Of a stretch of DNA of 64,000 bases, positions 13,690 to 24,930 are shown in pieces. The position numbers and the translations under genes are program-made. The notes below the pieces were generated by a model. The model had not been told where the DNA came from, did not search any database, and was given only the letters and a program-made list of their open reading frames with translations. The stretch covers positions 278,237 to 342,236 of the forward strand of contig NW_023998517.1 in the NCBI RefSeq assembly GCF_014805625.2. Direction: 5' to 3'. Source of the stretch: Glossina fuscipes (lineage: Eukaryota; Arthropoda; Insecta; Diptera; Glossinidae). Every line of letters begins with the position of its first letter. Position 1 is the first letter of the stretch.

Positions 13690-14940
13690 AAGAGCAAATT
13701 GATGGCGCTTCATGCAGCTGCCGGCCGACGAAAAAGATTAGTGGAAAGGCGGATTAACGAATTAAAAGTGAAGCCATGAATCTAGGTAATCGTAATATGC
13801 TTATAAAACTGTATATAAACAGCTGCTAATTCGGCGACGAGTTTCTAAGAGATGGTGGAGGGGTTGGCTGTAAGATGAGCTCTTCACTCAATAGCTGGTT
13901 ACTACCGAGGAAATATATGAATAAATGGTTTTTAAGTAATCTAGCGAGTGCATGGTAGATCACTCTGCCATGTCAGTGCAATACCCGAGACCTATATATC
14001 TCGAAGAAAAGTAGTTCATGGTATTGGCAACCAAGGAAGTATGGTGAATCCGAAGCAAGTACGGTTGTTTTTAACATCCGCCTAAAGTATGCTAAAGGCT
14101 TTGTAAAACAAACTGGGAGCCCGGGGGTCAGGAGGCTCGCCTCACAAAGCCACGTATGCCTGCGGGTGTATGATGGACTTTGTTCACAAAGTCGTAATGA
14201 AATAAATTAATTTTTTTTCTAAAGAATAATAAGAATACAAAAAGGAATTGACGGACGGCCTTCCCTTTGGCCGATTATTAAAAACCCTCTCGAGAATTAA
14301 TTAATTAATACATGCAAAAATGAAAAAAGGGATTTGACGGAAAGGCTTTTTCCCCTTTTGCCTTATTTTTACTTTTGAACATATGTCACGGATGCCTGCA
14401 GGTAATGGTGGTAATTGATCAACAGCACCGTGGAAGCCTTATGGCGGAAGCGAGCGTTGATCAATTTGTGAGTCCTGACTGCCTGGGTGCGGCCCTTCGG
14501 GGAGTACTCGTGGTGGCTGTGGTTGGCAACTTCCTAGCCAAACTGGAACAGTCGAGTGCAGCTAGGCCTCACCACTGACCAGAGTGGGGTTTATTGTTCC
14601 ATACACAATAAACAGTTCTAGACTCTGGTGTTGTTCAGGCCCCTACTCCGTGGGGATTGTCTAACTCGCCAGGGGGCGTAGTACGCTTAAAGTAGCTTGG
14701 GTCACCGTGGGGTTAAGCCTTTCAGGCAGGAACCCACGATAAACCCTTGCTACAAATTCTGTATATAAACAGAATATTTGCGGAAGGCAGTCAGTCGAAT
14801 AAGAACATTTGAGTCGAAGAAGAATATTAAAGTTGAGAAGTCGAGAGTATTGCCAAAGTAAAATGTAAATAGTCCTGCCCTTAAACAAATTAATTGCAAA
14901 TAAAAAGAGTCTTGCAGTGCAAACGCGTAAGTGTATTTTT
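13690..14940 (+). mobile_element. GC-richer retroelement-like patch, possible LTR remnant
   Basis: This stretch is visibly richer in G and C than its surroundings (for example GGGAGCCCGGGGGTCAGGAG at 14118 and CTCGCCAGGGGGCGTAGTAC at 14665). It carries two copies of CTGTATATAAACAG (about 13809 and 14759). The second is followed about 30 bases later by a TCAGTC initiator, and AATAAA occurs at about 14899. A promoter followed by a poly(A) signal within 150 bases resembles the U3-R layout of an LTR. I see no gag or pol frame and no clear primer-binding site, so the class is a guess. Confidence 0.35.
14762..14796 (+). promoter_or_regulatory. TATA box plus initiator
   Basis: TATATAAA at 14762-14769 and TCAGTC at 14791-14796 lie at the spacing expected for an insect RNA polymerase II core promoter (TATA to initiator A about 31 bases). 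It would transcribe rightward into 14.8-15.3 kb, where no gene is recognised. It is most simply the promoter of a retroelement LTR. Confidence 0.4.
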
Positions 14941-16184
14941 CTTAAAAATCGCTAGATCCACAATCTATCCAGAAAAGAAGATCCACGACGTATCCAGAAA
15001 AGAATTTCGTAACAATATTTTCGGAAAATTTTTAGATTGGTGTTCCAGTTTCGGTGTTTTTGCCCTGGTACCTTACTCGAAGAAAAGAAAAGCTATTATC
15101 TTGCAAGAACTGCCACGCCTACATTTGTTTCCCAAAATATTTTAAAAAAAATTTGTTTATTATCCGCAAGTGTTACTTTTTCTCGCTTTTTGTCATAGCG
15201 TTTGCGGAGCTTGGATTAAAGATCCTATTGCAGAATACAGGTACCTGCGTATAACACACAGACATTTCGTTCCAAAAAGTAGCCGTTTTATACGAATTCG
15301 TGATACACGAAACAAAGAAATGCTACGAAAAGAGTGGTTAGGTTACAAAAATTGAACAAAATCCAATTGTACTTTAATTATTAACATAAATATATTTATT
15401 AAAATTTTCTCTATTAATACAAAATCCTGGCACGCAGGTCGATATTGAAAATGGGCCAAATAGATCAAATGACATTTAACTTGGTGACGAGTATGCAAGA
15501 TACGGGCTTAGGCAAATATAATTTTTTTACTTATTACCTGTTGCCGAAGAGAACATGTTTTCGCTTCTGTATTTTCTGTGTTTACCGTTTTCCTTACAAT
15601 TACATTTCTAGTTCTTTTGTTTAGACGCAGCGTCATTTCAGGAGCGCTAAGGTGCGTATGTGTACATTGCCCGCCGTTTATGCTCGAACATCTCGCAGAG
15701 TACGGTTATGGACAGATCAAAAACACAACACAAAAACTTGGCTTTGCATTTGTTGTAACGTCCCTAACCACATGCGGTTTTTATTCCTCCTTTTACCATT
15801 CTCTCCTTTTTATTTATGTCAAATGTCTTCAATGTTTAGATATCTTATTTCTTTGATTACCATTGCTACACCTTTATTGCGGAAAGACATGGATGTATGA
15901 TTTTTGCTTGCGTTTGCCTTTAATTTGTTGGGGCAACAACATTCTCTTCTGATTGACAAGATATCTTGTTGTTTCATCACAATTATGCTTCACATTATTT
16001 ATTTAAATACGGTTTAATATTATGACAGCATTCAATGTGTAAGTATGTCGCTAACGATAAATGCACACGTATGGAATGTTTTATTTATACACATCCTTTT
16101 TATGTTTCTCACCTATTATCCTCAAATTCATTCTTTTGTCTTTTATTATAGCTATCAATGAAAACACATTTACTCCATCAAAAT
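14941..16184. other. Intergenic DNA, no gene seen
   Basis: Several short plus-strand frames (14894-15355, 15578-15900) overlap one another without a common domain. The near repeat ATCCAGAAAAGAA occurs twice at 14967-15006. This could be decayed sequence downstream of the LTR-like patch, but nothing proves it. Confidence 0.4.
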
Positions 16185-16640
16185 GTTTCCAAAGGCAGGA
16201 GACGAAAGTTACAGAGTCTCTATGCAGGTTATATATTATTGATTAGTTTTAAATTCTGAATCGTTTCAAAGATGTCTGTCCGTCAGTCAAAGTAATTGTC
16301 TGTGGTAAACAGAAATTAAAATATAGATAGATTGTTATTGAAAGTAAGCTAAATCGGCCAAGAGACACGCCTACAGGACAACATGGGCCAAAATTTACTC
16401 TTGCGTTTTGAATTTTTTGACAATTACTTGTAATATGCAAAGGATAAAACGTTACAAATTTGTGCATATATGTAAGTGTACTATGAAAGCAGTAGGAGAA
16501 ATCGCACCACCCATCCACCCGGTATTGTAGAGCATCAAAAATTCATTTTTAGCATTTTTTATTTTATTTCCTCTTGTAAGATGTAAGTGGTGAAGATTCG
16601 GTTATAACCAAATGTAATTTTCTTACTTATTTTCACATTT
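16185..16640 (+). repeat. Dispersed repeat family B copy
   Basis: Begins with a block like AGTTACAGAGTCTCTATGCA, continues with a TCTGTCCGTCAG segment, and ends near TTTTCTTACTTATTTT. A second copy at 55155-55790 has the same order: a CTTCAGAGACTCCATAAAG-like block, a GTTTGTCTGGC segment, and an end near TTTTCTTGCTTGTTTTT. It is non-coding. Confidence 0.5.
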
Positions 16641-18909
16641 ATTTAGCTCAGAATTGAAAAGATGAGTCGTTCATAAATGTTTTGTGTACATACGTGTCTT
16701 TTTCGAAAAAAACCCATATATATGCATGAATATATTACTTATTTAAGCGTGCAAGCACATTGTTATTATGCGCACGAGACAATCATTTTTCATATTTACG
16801 AAGAGCAGGAAATGTTTATTTTCTTGTTTTTTAACCTCAACGCCGTGCTCACACCATAGTCGCGGCAGGTGTATTCGTCATTTATAATTAAAAAAACAAA
16901 AAACAAGAGAAAGGTTAAATCAACTAGAAATTCATCTGTGATTTTACTTTTAATTTATTCGAACCCTCATATGTCACATATTTTATGACTTATTTACTTT
17001 TACGCTCATAACTTGTGATTACGAATGCGTGTATGTGTATATGCAATAAAGTTACATTATAAGGAATTTACCCCATTTGCCATTCGGTATAACATAGCTT
17101 TTAAAAAATAACCATGTTCCGTTTAATATGAATTTAAATCAAGTGAGGAAAGTATATTTTGCTTTAAATGATAGAAAATTGACTTTGCATAGCTAATCTA
17201 GAGCCTTTTAAAAGTTGCCCCCGTTAAGCTTAATGGTCTCCTAACTTTCGGTCAGTATAAAGAATTCGAAGAGTATTGCTTTAAATCAGACGGTTCAGCA
17301 GAGAGTGGGAGAAAAGCAAGGACTTGTAATCCAACCAAACAGACAAATTGAAATGAAAGACAGATTTGCAAAAAATGGTTATGACCGATTATGGCGAAAA
17401 GGAAGCAAGTCAAAGAAAAGACCAAGCAATCAACAAAATATTGCTTATTGCTTAACCCTTATGATAAGAATTTGAAAAAGAAGTTCACCGACAATTTCGA
17501 TTTTAGAGCCAAGGGCAACTATTATTATATAATAATTGAATTAATTGAATACTCGGAAAAGCAAGTAGAGAAGAATCTTATGTTCGACCAAAAGAAAGAC
17601 TTCCACACAACATCCTCAGACCATACCCGTAAACTTTTAAAAGACAAGAACACTTTATGTTCACATTTGCTTATATCAATGATAATGAAAATTTAATGAA
17701 AAATTTTATTATATTTAATTACTTTTACCTGTGTTTATGTCAGCCATAAGTAAAGATTAAAAAAAAAAAAAAAAATTTTTTTTAAGAATTTTTTTAAATA
17801 AAATTTTTATTACAGAATGCTTATAAATAACATCTTCCTTTACGTATATTATATCAAGAGATATTAACTAAACTAATAGTTATAAAATTATTTTTTCTTT
17901 TTTTTTTCTTTCACTTGAGATATACTTACATGTAATTGTTTTTTTTTTTTTTTTTTTTTTTCTTGCATTCAGATTAAACGAATATGAAAGTATCTTTGTT
18001 GTTTGTATTTTATGCATATATCTTATTCTATGTTACGATTGTGCAAAAAAAATCTTCTCTTGTTTTATTATTGCATTAATTTTATTTTTCATATTTACTA
18101 ATATTATTATTGTACTACGAATTAGTAAAAGATAACGAGAGTGAGAGAATATAGAGAAGGGGAACCGTTGCTTATATTATGGTATATTTTAAATTATGGA
18201 GGGAAAATCTTTTCAAAAAAATACTAATGAAATGATTGTTATCATCATTTTCTTATATGAAATGAATTTAAAACAAATGAAAAAGTTTCAAGTAATTGTT
18301 TCGAATTTAAAGATTCGTATTGATAACTAATTGTATATGTATACATATGTAAAAATATTGTGTAATAAAATGTATACAAACTAATTTAGTTATTGATTTT
18401 CGTTTCTTAAGTTTAGGTGGAATGCGTAATTCATTCACATATATGTGGATAGATGCATGTATGTATTTTATTATTAAAAACAAATAGAAAGTCTTAATAC
18501 TTTTATCCATTCTTTACCTTTATTATCGGATGTGTGTAATGAGGACGACGTTATATAACATTATTTATTCGATTCTGTAGTTTTCTGCAGCAATTTAAAT
18601 AAAAATAAAAGAAGAACAAATAAGAAATATTTTGCTTTTCGGGTAAATATTGGATACCCACCACCGATCGTTTAATTTTAACCAGCCACACACATAATAA
18701 CACACACATAACACAACAAATATAAAGACATGTGTGTGTGCTTCCTTTACACTCTTAAACTCAAGTTATTGCCTGCATTTGCAAAGAATATGTGTATCTA
18801 ACGCATAGCTAATACGTAGCGTATGAGTAACATTTTGCTCATGAATAACTAAACTCAAACAAAAACAAAACAAGAGTGAATTTTTCAAATTTGCTTAACT
18901 TTTTTGCTC

Positions 18910-18941
<32 letters not shown>

Positions 18942-19312
18942 TGCATTGGATCTTTGTATGTCATTTGGTTTATCTTTGTCCGAAAAATTACGTGTAAGTC
19001 TACTTAAAAGACTTAAAGCGTGAAAAAGAGAAAACTCATATATAGCATATAAATGAATCTAATTCTTAGACACTCTGGAAAAATCCAAAAGTTATGTTCA
19101 GATCATCGCAAAACGCGTATATTCTTCCCGTGGTTCGGTGATGGGTATAGACAAAGACTTATAAGTACATTTTTTTTTATATATTTTGTCTAAAGAAAGG
19201 CACATAAAGTGTGTACTCTCTACAAAGTGGTAGCATTAAACCATATGTTGGTTGAATGTACAGTCTCAAACACATATCGGTACATATGTATATATATGTA
19301 TGTATATATAAT
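16641..19312. other. Intergenic DNA, no gene seen
   Basis: Very AT-rich with T runs at 17939-17961 and 18916-18942. A 101-codon lysine-rich frame at 17391-17696 has no recognisable domain, no good start context and no splice partner, so I do not call it a gene. Confidence 0.5.
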
Positions 19313-19412
19313 NNNNNNNNNNNNNNNNNNNNNNNNNNNNNNNNNNNNNNNNNNNNNNNNNNNNNNNNNNNNNNNNNNNNNNNNNNNNNNNNNNNNNNNN
19401 NNNNNNNNNNNN
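19313..19412. other. Assembly gap (100 N)
   Basis: Exactly 100 N in a row, the usual placeholder for a gap of unknown size. The left flank is a TATATGTATG-type simple repeat, which probably caused the break. Confidence 0.98.
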
Positions 19413-20344
19413 TGAGTGAATAATTATTAATTGTTATGCGAATTATATCAATATGCGCAGCGTAATGATATACTGAATTAATTACAATCGCAGATTATCA
19501 TTTGTTTACAATCATGCATACATTTACATATATTTACTATAATTTATGATTTTTTATGAAAAAACAAAGGTGGTAAATGGATTTCGTATGTAAGTCACGG
19601 CTTATTGTTATAAAAAAAAAAAGAAGAAATTTAAATGGGCCGAAATCAAGTAACTTTGAATGCACTATAGTGGAAAGGGGCTGCTTTATGCTGTAGCTTA
19701 AACACCAGTTCAGTTTTACATAATTTAAGGTAAATTCTATGCAAAAATTTCGAAATTTTAAACTACTGTGAAATTTTCTAATCGGTATATTAGATGTATA
19801 TCGATCTACGGTAAGATGGGATTGCCTAATGATCACATTTTTTTTTTTTTTTTTTTTAGGGTGGATACGATAATGTCTCTCCATTTGAAAATCTGCATAA
19901 AAATGATTTTTGTTAGGTGCTATGATATACAGGAATATTTAAAAAGTGACACAATTATAATTTTCCTTTAAGGAATGCATACCGTTATCTTTCCTTTTCG
20001 ATTCTTTTAATTTATAAAAGTATTTTGTATTCCCTAAACTAAATTGCACGTACTTGTCATGCAGATTGTCGAAAAGTAGTTTATATTCCTTGAGTAAAGA
20101 GCTTCAATTAATCTGGTTTTCTGGGCGGTTTGCCATCGGCCACATAAATCATATATCAAAGAGTTCGCCTACGGAGCCTGTGCGGAAATTTAATCGCGAA
20201 AATATGATGGAAACGCTTATATTCGTCTAAAATATGTTAACTCATGAAAGGTGCATTTTGTTAGGGTAAATAAATAAATACACGAAGACCATCAGATTGT
20301 TTTCATTTCCATTGTTTTCATTTCGAGTCGAAAGTATTTTTTTT
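19413..20344. other. Intergenic DNA, no gene seen
   Basis: AT-rich. A 115-codon minus frame (19537-19884) is inflated by a T run at 19840-19857 and has no known motif. A short TAAATAAATAAATAC at about 20266 could be a decayed LINE tail, but the sequence before it is not recognisably LINE. Confidence 0.45.
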
Positions 20345-20660
20345 GTACCCTACACGACTTGTAGTATAAAGCTATGGTAAGTTTGAGCGAACGTTTGTAA
20401 CACAAAAATAGCTGCGATAGATTAACTGTTTATTATATGTTGCCTGACCGTCTTGTACTGTTCAATCCACAGGCCGCAATATTTGAGGTATTTGGAAGGA
20501 ATTTGCTACATAGCCAAACAACGAACACTATTGAAAATGTTTCGGATTGGACCACTTTTTGAAGCATTTCCCATACGATATTCAATTTGGAAAAGTCTTT
20601 ATATGAGTAACTGTAGAGTGATGTAGGGTATTTATTGGTGGATTGTGGCTCACTTCAGTG
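20345..20660 (+). repeat. Dispersed repeat family A, forward copy
   Basis: Starts with TACCCTACACGACTTGTAGT, then TAAGTTTGAGCGAACGTTTG, a CCGTCTTG segment and GATTGGACCACTTTTTGAAG. The opening block contains an inverted pair (TACACGACTTGTAGTATA) that returns reversed at the ends of reverse copies. It is non-coding. Confidence 0.6.
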
Positions 20661-21106
20661 TTTTTTAAGCGGTTTTAACTAATTTAATGTTTTATGTACA
20701 ATGACAAGGGCTCTCTCAAATTGCTTCTCTGCGAATGATAGTTTAACATAATTTCTACAAACGCTAGTCACGAATTTGTTTAGATTGGATGGGAATTCAT
20801 TAACGGTTAGTGGTTTGAAAATTTGAAATGCCTTACCTAAACTTTTCGTATCATATTAGAATCCCTACGATCAACGTTCAAGGTAAAAAAAAAAAACTAT
20901 TTATTTATAATTGGGCATAAAAACTCGAATTTTTTATGAACAATTAACCGCATGATATAAATTTTTTCTTGATTTCTTACTTACTTCTTATTTTTGTATT
21001 TTTTTTCTAGAGAACTTTTACACCTGTTGTCTCCCCTTTTAGCTTTTTATACAAATTGCCGCATAATTAATTATCAACTATGCACCGCGTAATTTTTAAC
21101 GTAACG
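20661..21106. other. Region just beyond the scrib 3' end
   Basis: AT-rich, no frame or element recognised. It lies just downstream of the last candidate poly(A) signals of scrib. Confidence 0.4.
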
Positions 21107-21152
21107 TTTATTTACCTCATTTGCTTGTAGCTGCGGCCATCTTTTTTTTATT
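21107..21152 (-). promoter_or_regulatory. scrib: Candidate poly(A) signals for scrib long isoforms
   Basis: Minus-strand AATAAA occurs at 21147-21152 and again at 21107-21112, about 175-215 bases after the stop codon at 21325-21327. These are the first canonical hexamers in the 3' UTR, so the long transcript probably ends near 21.1 kb. Later sites are possible. Confidence 0.5.
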
Positions 21153-21324
21153 ATCACCAAAAAAATTGCAGGTTTTTCTCTGTTTGCAACTAAAAACTAA
21201 GAAAACATTAACTCTGCCTTCAAAAATGCATACATAATAATATGTATACACACATACACACACATAAATGCTGCAACGCAACGTAACCGCGAAATTCACG
21301 GTAACCCACCATTTTGGTAATGAT

Positions 21325-23427
21325 TTAAGCTGATGACTCTTCATCATTATCACTCTGTTTATTGTTCGTGCCAGTGTTTGCGGACGTGGTTTTAACTACC
21401 TTCTCCGTTACCTTTGTAGAGCGAGGTATGCCGCTAGTTACTATATTTGATATACTTGTGGATGTTGTGGTTATAATAATATTCGACCCACTTTCATCTG
21501 TATAGCTGGTAGTTGATGTTGTTAGTGTTTCATCAGTTTCTTGATCAAATATCTGCTTATGTGAATTGCCTGCATTTAGCAAGCGATTGAATATCTCTTC
21601 ACCTGTTTCTTCGGTTTGTTTCTTCTTCGACAACGTTGGGCTGGTTGTTTCCGCTAATTTTTTATTTAGTGCTTTTTGTGTTGTAGTGGCAGTGGGGGTG
21701 GTCTTAATTTCTTTATCATGGGCCGTAATGACATCATCATTATCACCATCATCTATTAGAAGACTTTCAACGGATTTTCGTAATTGCTTAGCAATTTCTT
21801 CATATTTCTTTTGTTCAGCCAAAAGATGTTCGAGTGTTATATTTTTATCGTTGTCGTTGTCGTTGTCATCGTACACCTTTCTATTTGTTAATTCTCTTGT
21901 TGTCGTTGTCGTTGTCGTCGTAGTTGTTGTTGTTTTTCCTCTTTCTATTACTGTTGCTGGTGTTGTTATTATAACTTCTTCTTCTGCTTCTTCTTCACAA
22001 GCAGCTTCTTTAATGCTTGTGTAAGTTTGTGATTTTTGCAATTTTAACGAAGTGTTTATGTTTAAATTTTCTATAACTTTGGCACCGTCAACGAACGATA
22101 CATGAATTGTTTCCCCCTCATCATCGTCGTCATCATCTTCATCATCATCCTCGTCATCATCATCATCATCATCGTCATCATCATCGGTTGTTTCACTATC
22201 ATCTGAATCTTCAGATTCTTCTTCATCTTCCTCTTCTACCGCTTTAACATCATCGCCAGCATCATCATCGTCACCCACATTATCATCGCTATCATTATTG
22301 TCACTTAATTTTGCAGCCAATTTTCTAATCGTGTTCTTATTGCTATCTCTCATTAATTCATTTAAAATCCTCTCCTGATTGCCGTTGTTGTCTTGAGATG
22401 ATTGCTCCTGTTTAGCACTTAATCCTTTGAATTCTGTCCTGACCCCAAAGTCAATTTCATCTTTGCTTATATGTAATGCATTTGTCTCGTCCCCGCTACC
22501 CTTCTCGCAACTATCGTCGTCTTCGTTGTCCTCATCCTCATCTTGTTCAAGACTTTTTTGTAAATTATATTTGACACGTTCATTTTCTAATAGCTCCTCT
22601 AACACATTCTTCATCTTGGCATTAAGTGAAAGTTCGTCGCATTGCTTTGCCTGAACATTGCTACTTGGTAGCACAAAAGTTTCGCTACGCAAAATGTGTG
22701 GCGAGGCGGTAGTCATTACCTCCTCTTCATCCCTATCGAAAGAGGGATATTCACTGTGCTCAGAACGACTAACAATGATGCTCTGAACCTGACCGTCACC
22801 CGCGATTATGGGATTTACTACCTCAACGATGCGTTGAGTCGCATTGAAACTTGTCGTGACAGGTGTTGTAACAACCATTGAGCTCGTTCGCCCCGTTGTT
22901 GTGTTTGTTGTACTCACCGCGGTAGTAACTATTGGTATCAAAACTTCTTTGGCCAAAGTTTGGTGCATACTAATAAGCGCTGGCTTAATGCTTACGCAAC
23001 TTGAGGAAGCCACACTATTCAAGGCAGAGCGGCCGACATCGTATAAATCGCTATTAGTGCTTTTACTGCTGACGACCTCAATCGATGGCAATTCATCGTC
23101 ATCTGTACGTAAGAATAACTTTTCAGTGTTTGCTTGTACAGTTACAATCGAAGCTGCATCTATTTCTTCATCCCCTTCCTCTTCGTCGTCAATTTGCAAC
23201 TTTAGCTTTCTCTCCGCGGCGATATCTACATAATATTTGGGTAAACCCTTATCATCATCATCATCATCATCATCATCATCTACCCGAATTGTTCGTCTAT
23301 CGTTTGCTTCTTTGCCACTTGCGATATAACTGTCTCGCACGTCTGCTAACAAGGATGTTTGTGGTGTATCAGCTTTTTCGGGGTCTTGCAACTCTAATGA
23401 GATTATTTTCTCCCGACTTGTTTCCAC
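21325..23427 (-). CDS. scrib: scribble, long-isoform terminal exon (700 codons)
   Basis: This is the last and largest scrib exon seen. It begins after the acceptor CTTCATTCAG at 23428-23429, in phase 0, so the first residue is Val and VETSREKIISLEL follows IIETE of the exon at 33847-34029. It ends with TAA at 21325. The product is an acidic, probably disordered tail with a near-pure Asp run at exon residues 50-59, mixed Asp/Glu at 296-305 and 384-438, and Thr at 499-510. Four short helical segments (about 272-293, 356-373, 531-557 and 609-628) punctuate it, and two of them resemble each other. In Scribble, a cell-polarity scaffold at basolateral junctions, the leucine-rich repeats and PDZ domains carry the known functions. 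The role of this tail is unknown to me. The exon is intact over 2.1 kb. Confidence 0.88.
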   Translation of the reverse strand: METSREKIISLELQDPEKADTPQTSLLADVRDSYIASGKEANDRRTIRVDDDDDDDDDDKGLPKYYVDIAAERKLKLQIDDEEEGDEEIDAASIVTVQANTEKLFLRTDDDELPSIEVVSSKSTNSDLYDVGRSALNSVASSSCVSIKPALISMHQTLAKEVLIPIVTTAVSTTNTTTGRTSSMVVTTPVTTSFNATQRIVEVVNPIIAGDGQVQSIIVSRSEHSEYPSFDRDEEEVMTTASPHILRSETFVLPSSNVQAKQCDELSLNAKMKNVLEELLENERVKYNLQKSLEQDEDEDNEDDDSCEKGSGDETNALHISKDEIDFGVRTEFKGLSAKQEQSSQDNNGNQERILNELMRDSNKNTIRKLAAKLSDNNDSDDNVGDDDDAGDDVKAVEEEDEEESEDSDDSETTDDDDDDDDDDDEDDDEDDDDDDEGETIHVSFVDGAKVIENLNINTSLKLQKSQTYTSIKEAACEEEAEEEVIITTPATVIERGKTTTTTTTTTTTTRELTNRKVYDDNDNDNDKNITLEHLLAEQKKYEEIAKQLRKSVESLLIDDGDNDDVITAHDKEIKTTPTATTTQKALNKKLAETTSPTLSKKKQTEETGEEIFNRLLNAGNSHKQIFDQETDETLTTSTTSYTDESGSNIIITTTSTSISNIVTSGIPRSTKVTEKVVKTTSANTGTNNKQSDNDEESSA
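22125..22200 (-). repeat. scrib: Coding GAT/GAC repeat (poly-Asp) in scrib
   Basis: Plus-strand CAT/CGT trinucleotide repeats encode the long Asp/Glu run at exon residues 415-438. A purer run of CAT units at about 23250-23281 encodes the Asp block at residues 50-59. Such near-perfect triplet tracts are expected to vary in length between individuals. Confidence 0.8.
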
Positions 23428-23469
23428 CTGAATGAAGTTATAAGTAGATGTAAATTTCGTTTTTTGGCT

Positions 23470-23470
<1 letters not shown>

Positions 23471-23508
<38 letters not shown>
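23471..23508 (+). repeat. Homopolymer run of 38 T
   Basis: An uninterrupted T run (A on the scrib sense strand), ending about 40 bases upstream of the acceptor of the terminal exon. The acceptor keeps a short pyrimidine stretch of its own between the run and the AG. Confidence 0.95.
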
Positions 23509-24409
23509 CCTACATTTATTATGAACTTATATTTATAGCAACGTGTATAGAAGATAGTTATGCGTGTTTGTGTCAGTGTGTATGCATTTGGGTACGCATT
23601 TGCAATATTTATATTACGTGCCGAAATGTGAGTTGAATATTATATTATTTAAATTAAGTATGCAGGCTACAAAAGGAAAAAATGCACAAAACAACAGAAT
23701 GCGCAACACACCCAATACATTGAAAGCAAAAATACTAAAGAGCAAACAAACGTACACGATATCTAACCCTGGTTGATAGAATTAAGCATGTTATTATCCA
23801 TTCTTTTCGTCTGTTTTTTTTCTTTTTACATATTATTGTAAATAACTTTCGCAAATGTTATCTCAAACTGAACAACTTAAAAAAGCAATATTCGAATTAA
23901 ATCTAATCTTCGAGAATAATTTGTTGAACTTTAAAAAAAAAAAAAAAAGATTTGTTAATTTTAAGTTTTAAAGAAAGCACTTTAAAAACAAATAAAAATA
24001 CATAATTTTTACAATTTAATTCTTGAGCGTGAACAATCCGATTTACAATGAAACTATTCGCTAACGAGTCATTAAAAGTTTCCCTCTCCCGCAAACTAAA
24101 AGCATAGTGTTCCTCTCAATACCAATTTGCGAACTCTCGATTCGTAACATTCAGAAAAAGCATAAAAGACTGCATGAAAAAGAATTTATATAATATATTT
24201 AATGTCAACGTTAATACGTCCGTCCATCCCTCTCTTCTTCCCGTTTATTTTTCCTGTCCTGAATACTGGAACTCTGATGGTCAATTTGGAGCAAAAATCT
24301 TGTTTAGATTTACATATCGTGTTTGGAAATGAGTGATATCGAACTGTCAACTTCAACTGCCATAAACCGAAACACATTTCACTCCTTCAAAACGCAGTAT
24401 GTTACCATT

Positions 24410-24930
24410 TGTACACTTACGTACGTGCGATAGCCAGAAGGACTTGGAATAGACTTATTTTTTATTACATCAATCGACTCAAAATCATTTTCGGCATTAA
24501 TGTAAAGTTGTCTGTCCATCTGTCTGCCTGCCTATAAGACGGAGATACGAAACTTTTTTAAGGGAATTTAATGCACTGACATGCTTTTGAGCCGCAAGTA
24601 AACTCTATTGAAAAAGAGCTAGATCGATCCATTTTTGCAACCTCTCCCGACATGAAGTTCTACTTCGGAAATGTTTACATATGAAAAATAAGTGAAATTT
24701 TTAATATATCTCGAATAATATCGATGAAAAACAACATTTTGATATTATAAATGAAGATGCAATATTTTCTAGCCCACCCTTTTTATGGAAACAAGATCTA
24801 ATATCTAGTGCTTTACGATGAGATTTGGTACAGGGTAGTGCTTAGAGGTATAAACTATTCGGGGTAAGTTAGGTACATTTTTCAAATCACTCCCCAGAGA
24901 AGGGCTCCCAAGGAAAGTATGGTTTTGCAT
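24410..24930 (+). repeat. Dispersed repeat family A, forward copy (decayed)
   Basis: Shows CTGTCCATCTGTCTGCCTGC (24509) and a GATCGATCCATTTTTGCA block comparable to the GGACCACTTTTT block of other copies. It lies inside a scrib intron and is non-coding. Confidence 0.5.

Noticed and set aside
14375..14578. 67-codon plus-strand frame in the GC-richer patch
   Set aside because: Short, no domain, and lies within the retroelement-like region.
17391..17696. 101-codon Lys-rich plus-strand frame
   Set aside because: No domain, AT-driven composition, no splice or promoter context; probably chance.
21566..23435. Long plus-strand frames (152, 129 and 116 codons) opposite the scrib terminal exon
   Set aside because: They are antisense shadows of the triplet repeats: Val, Ser and His runs are the complement of Asp and Thr codons.
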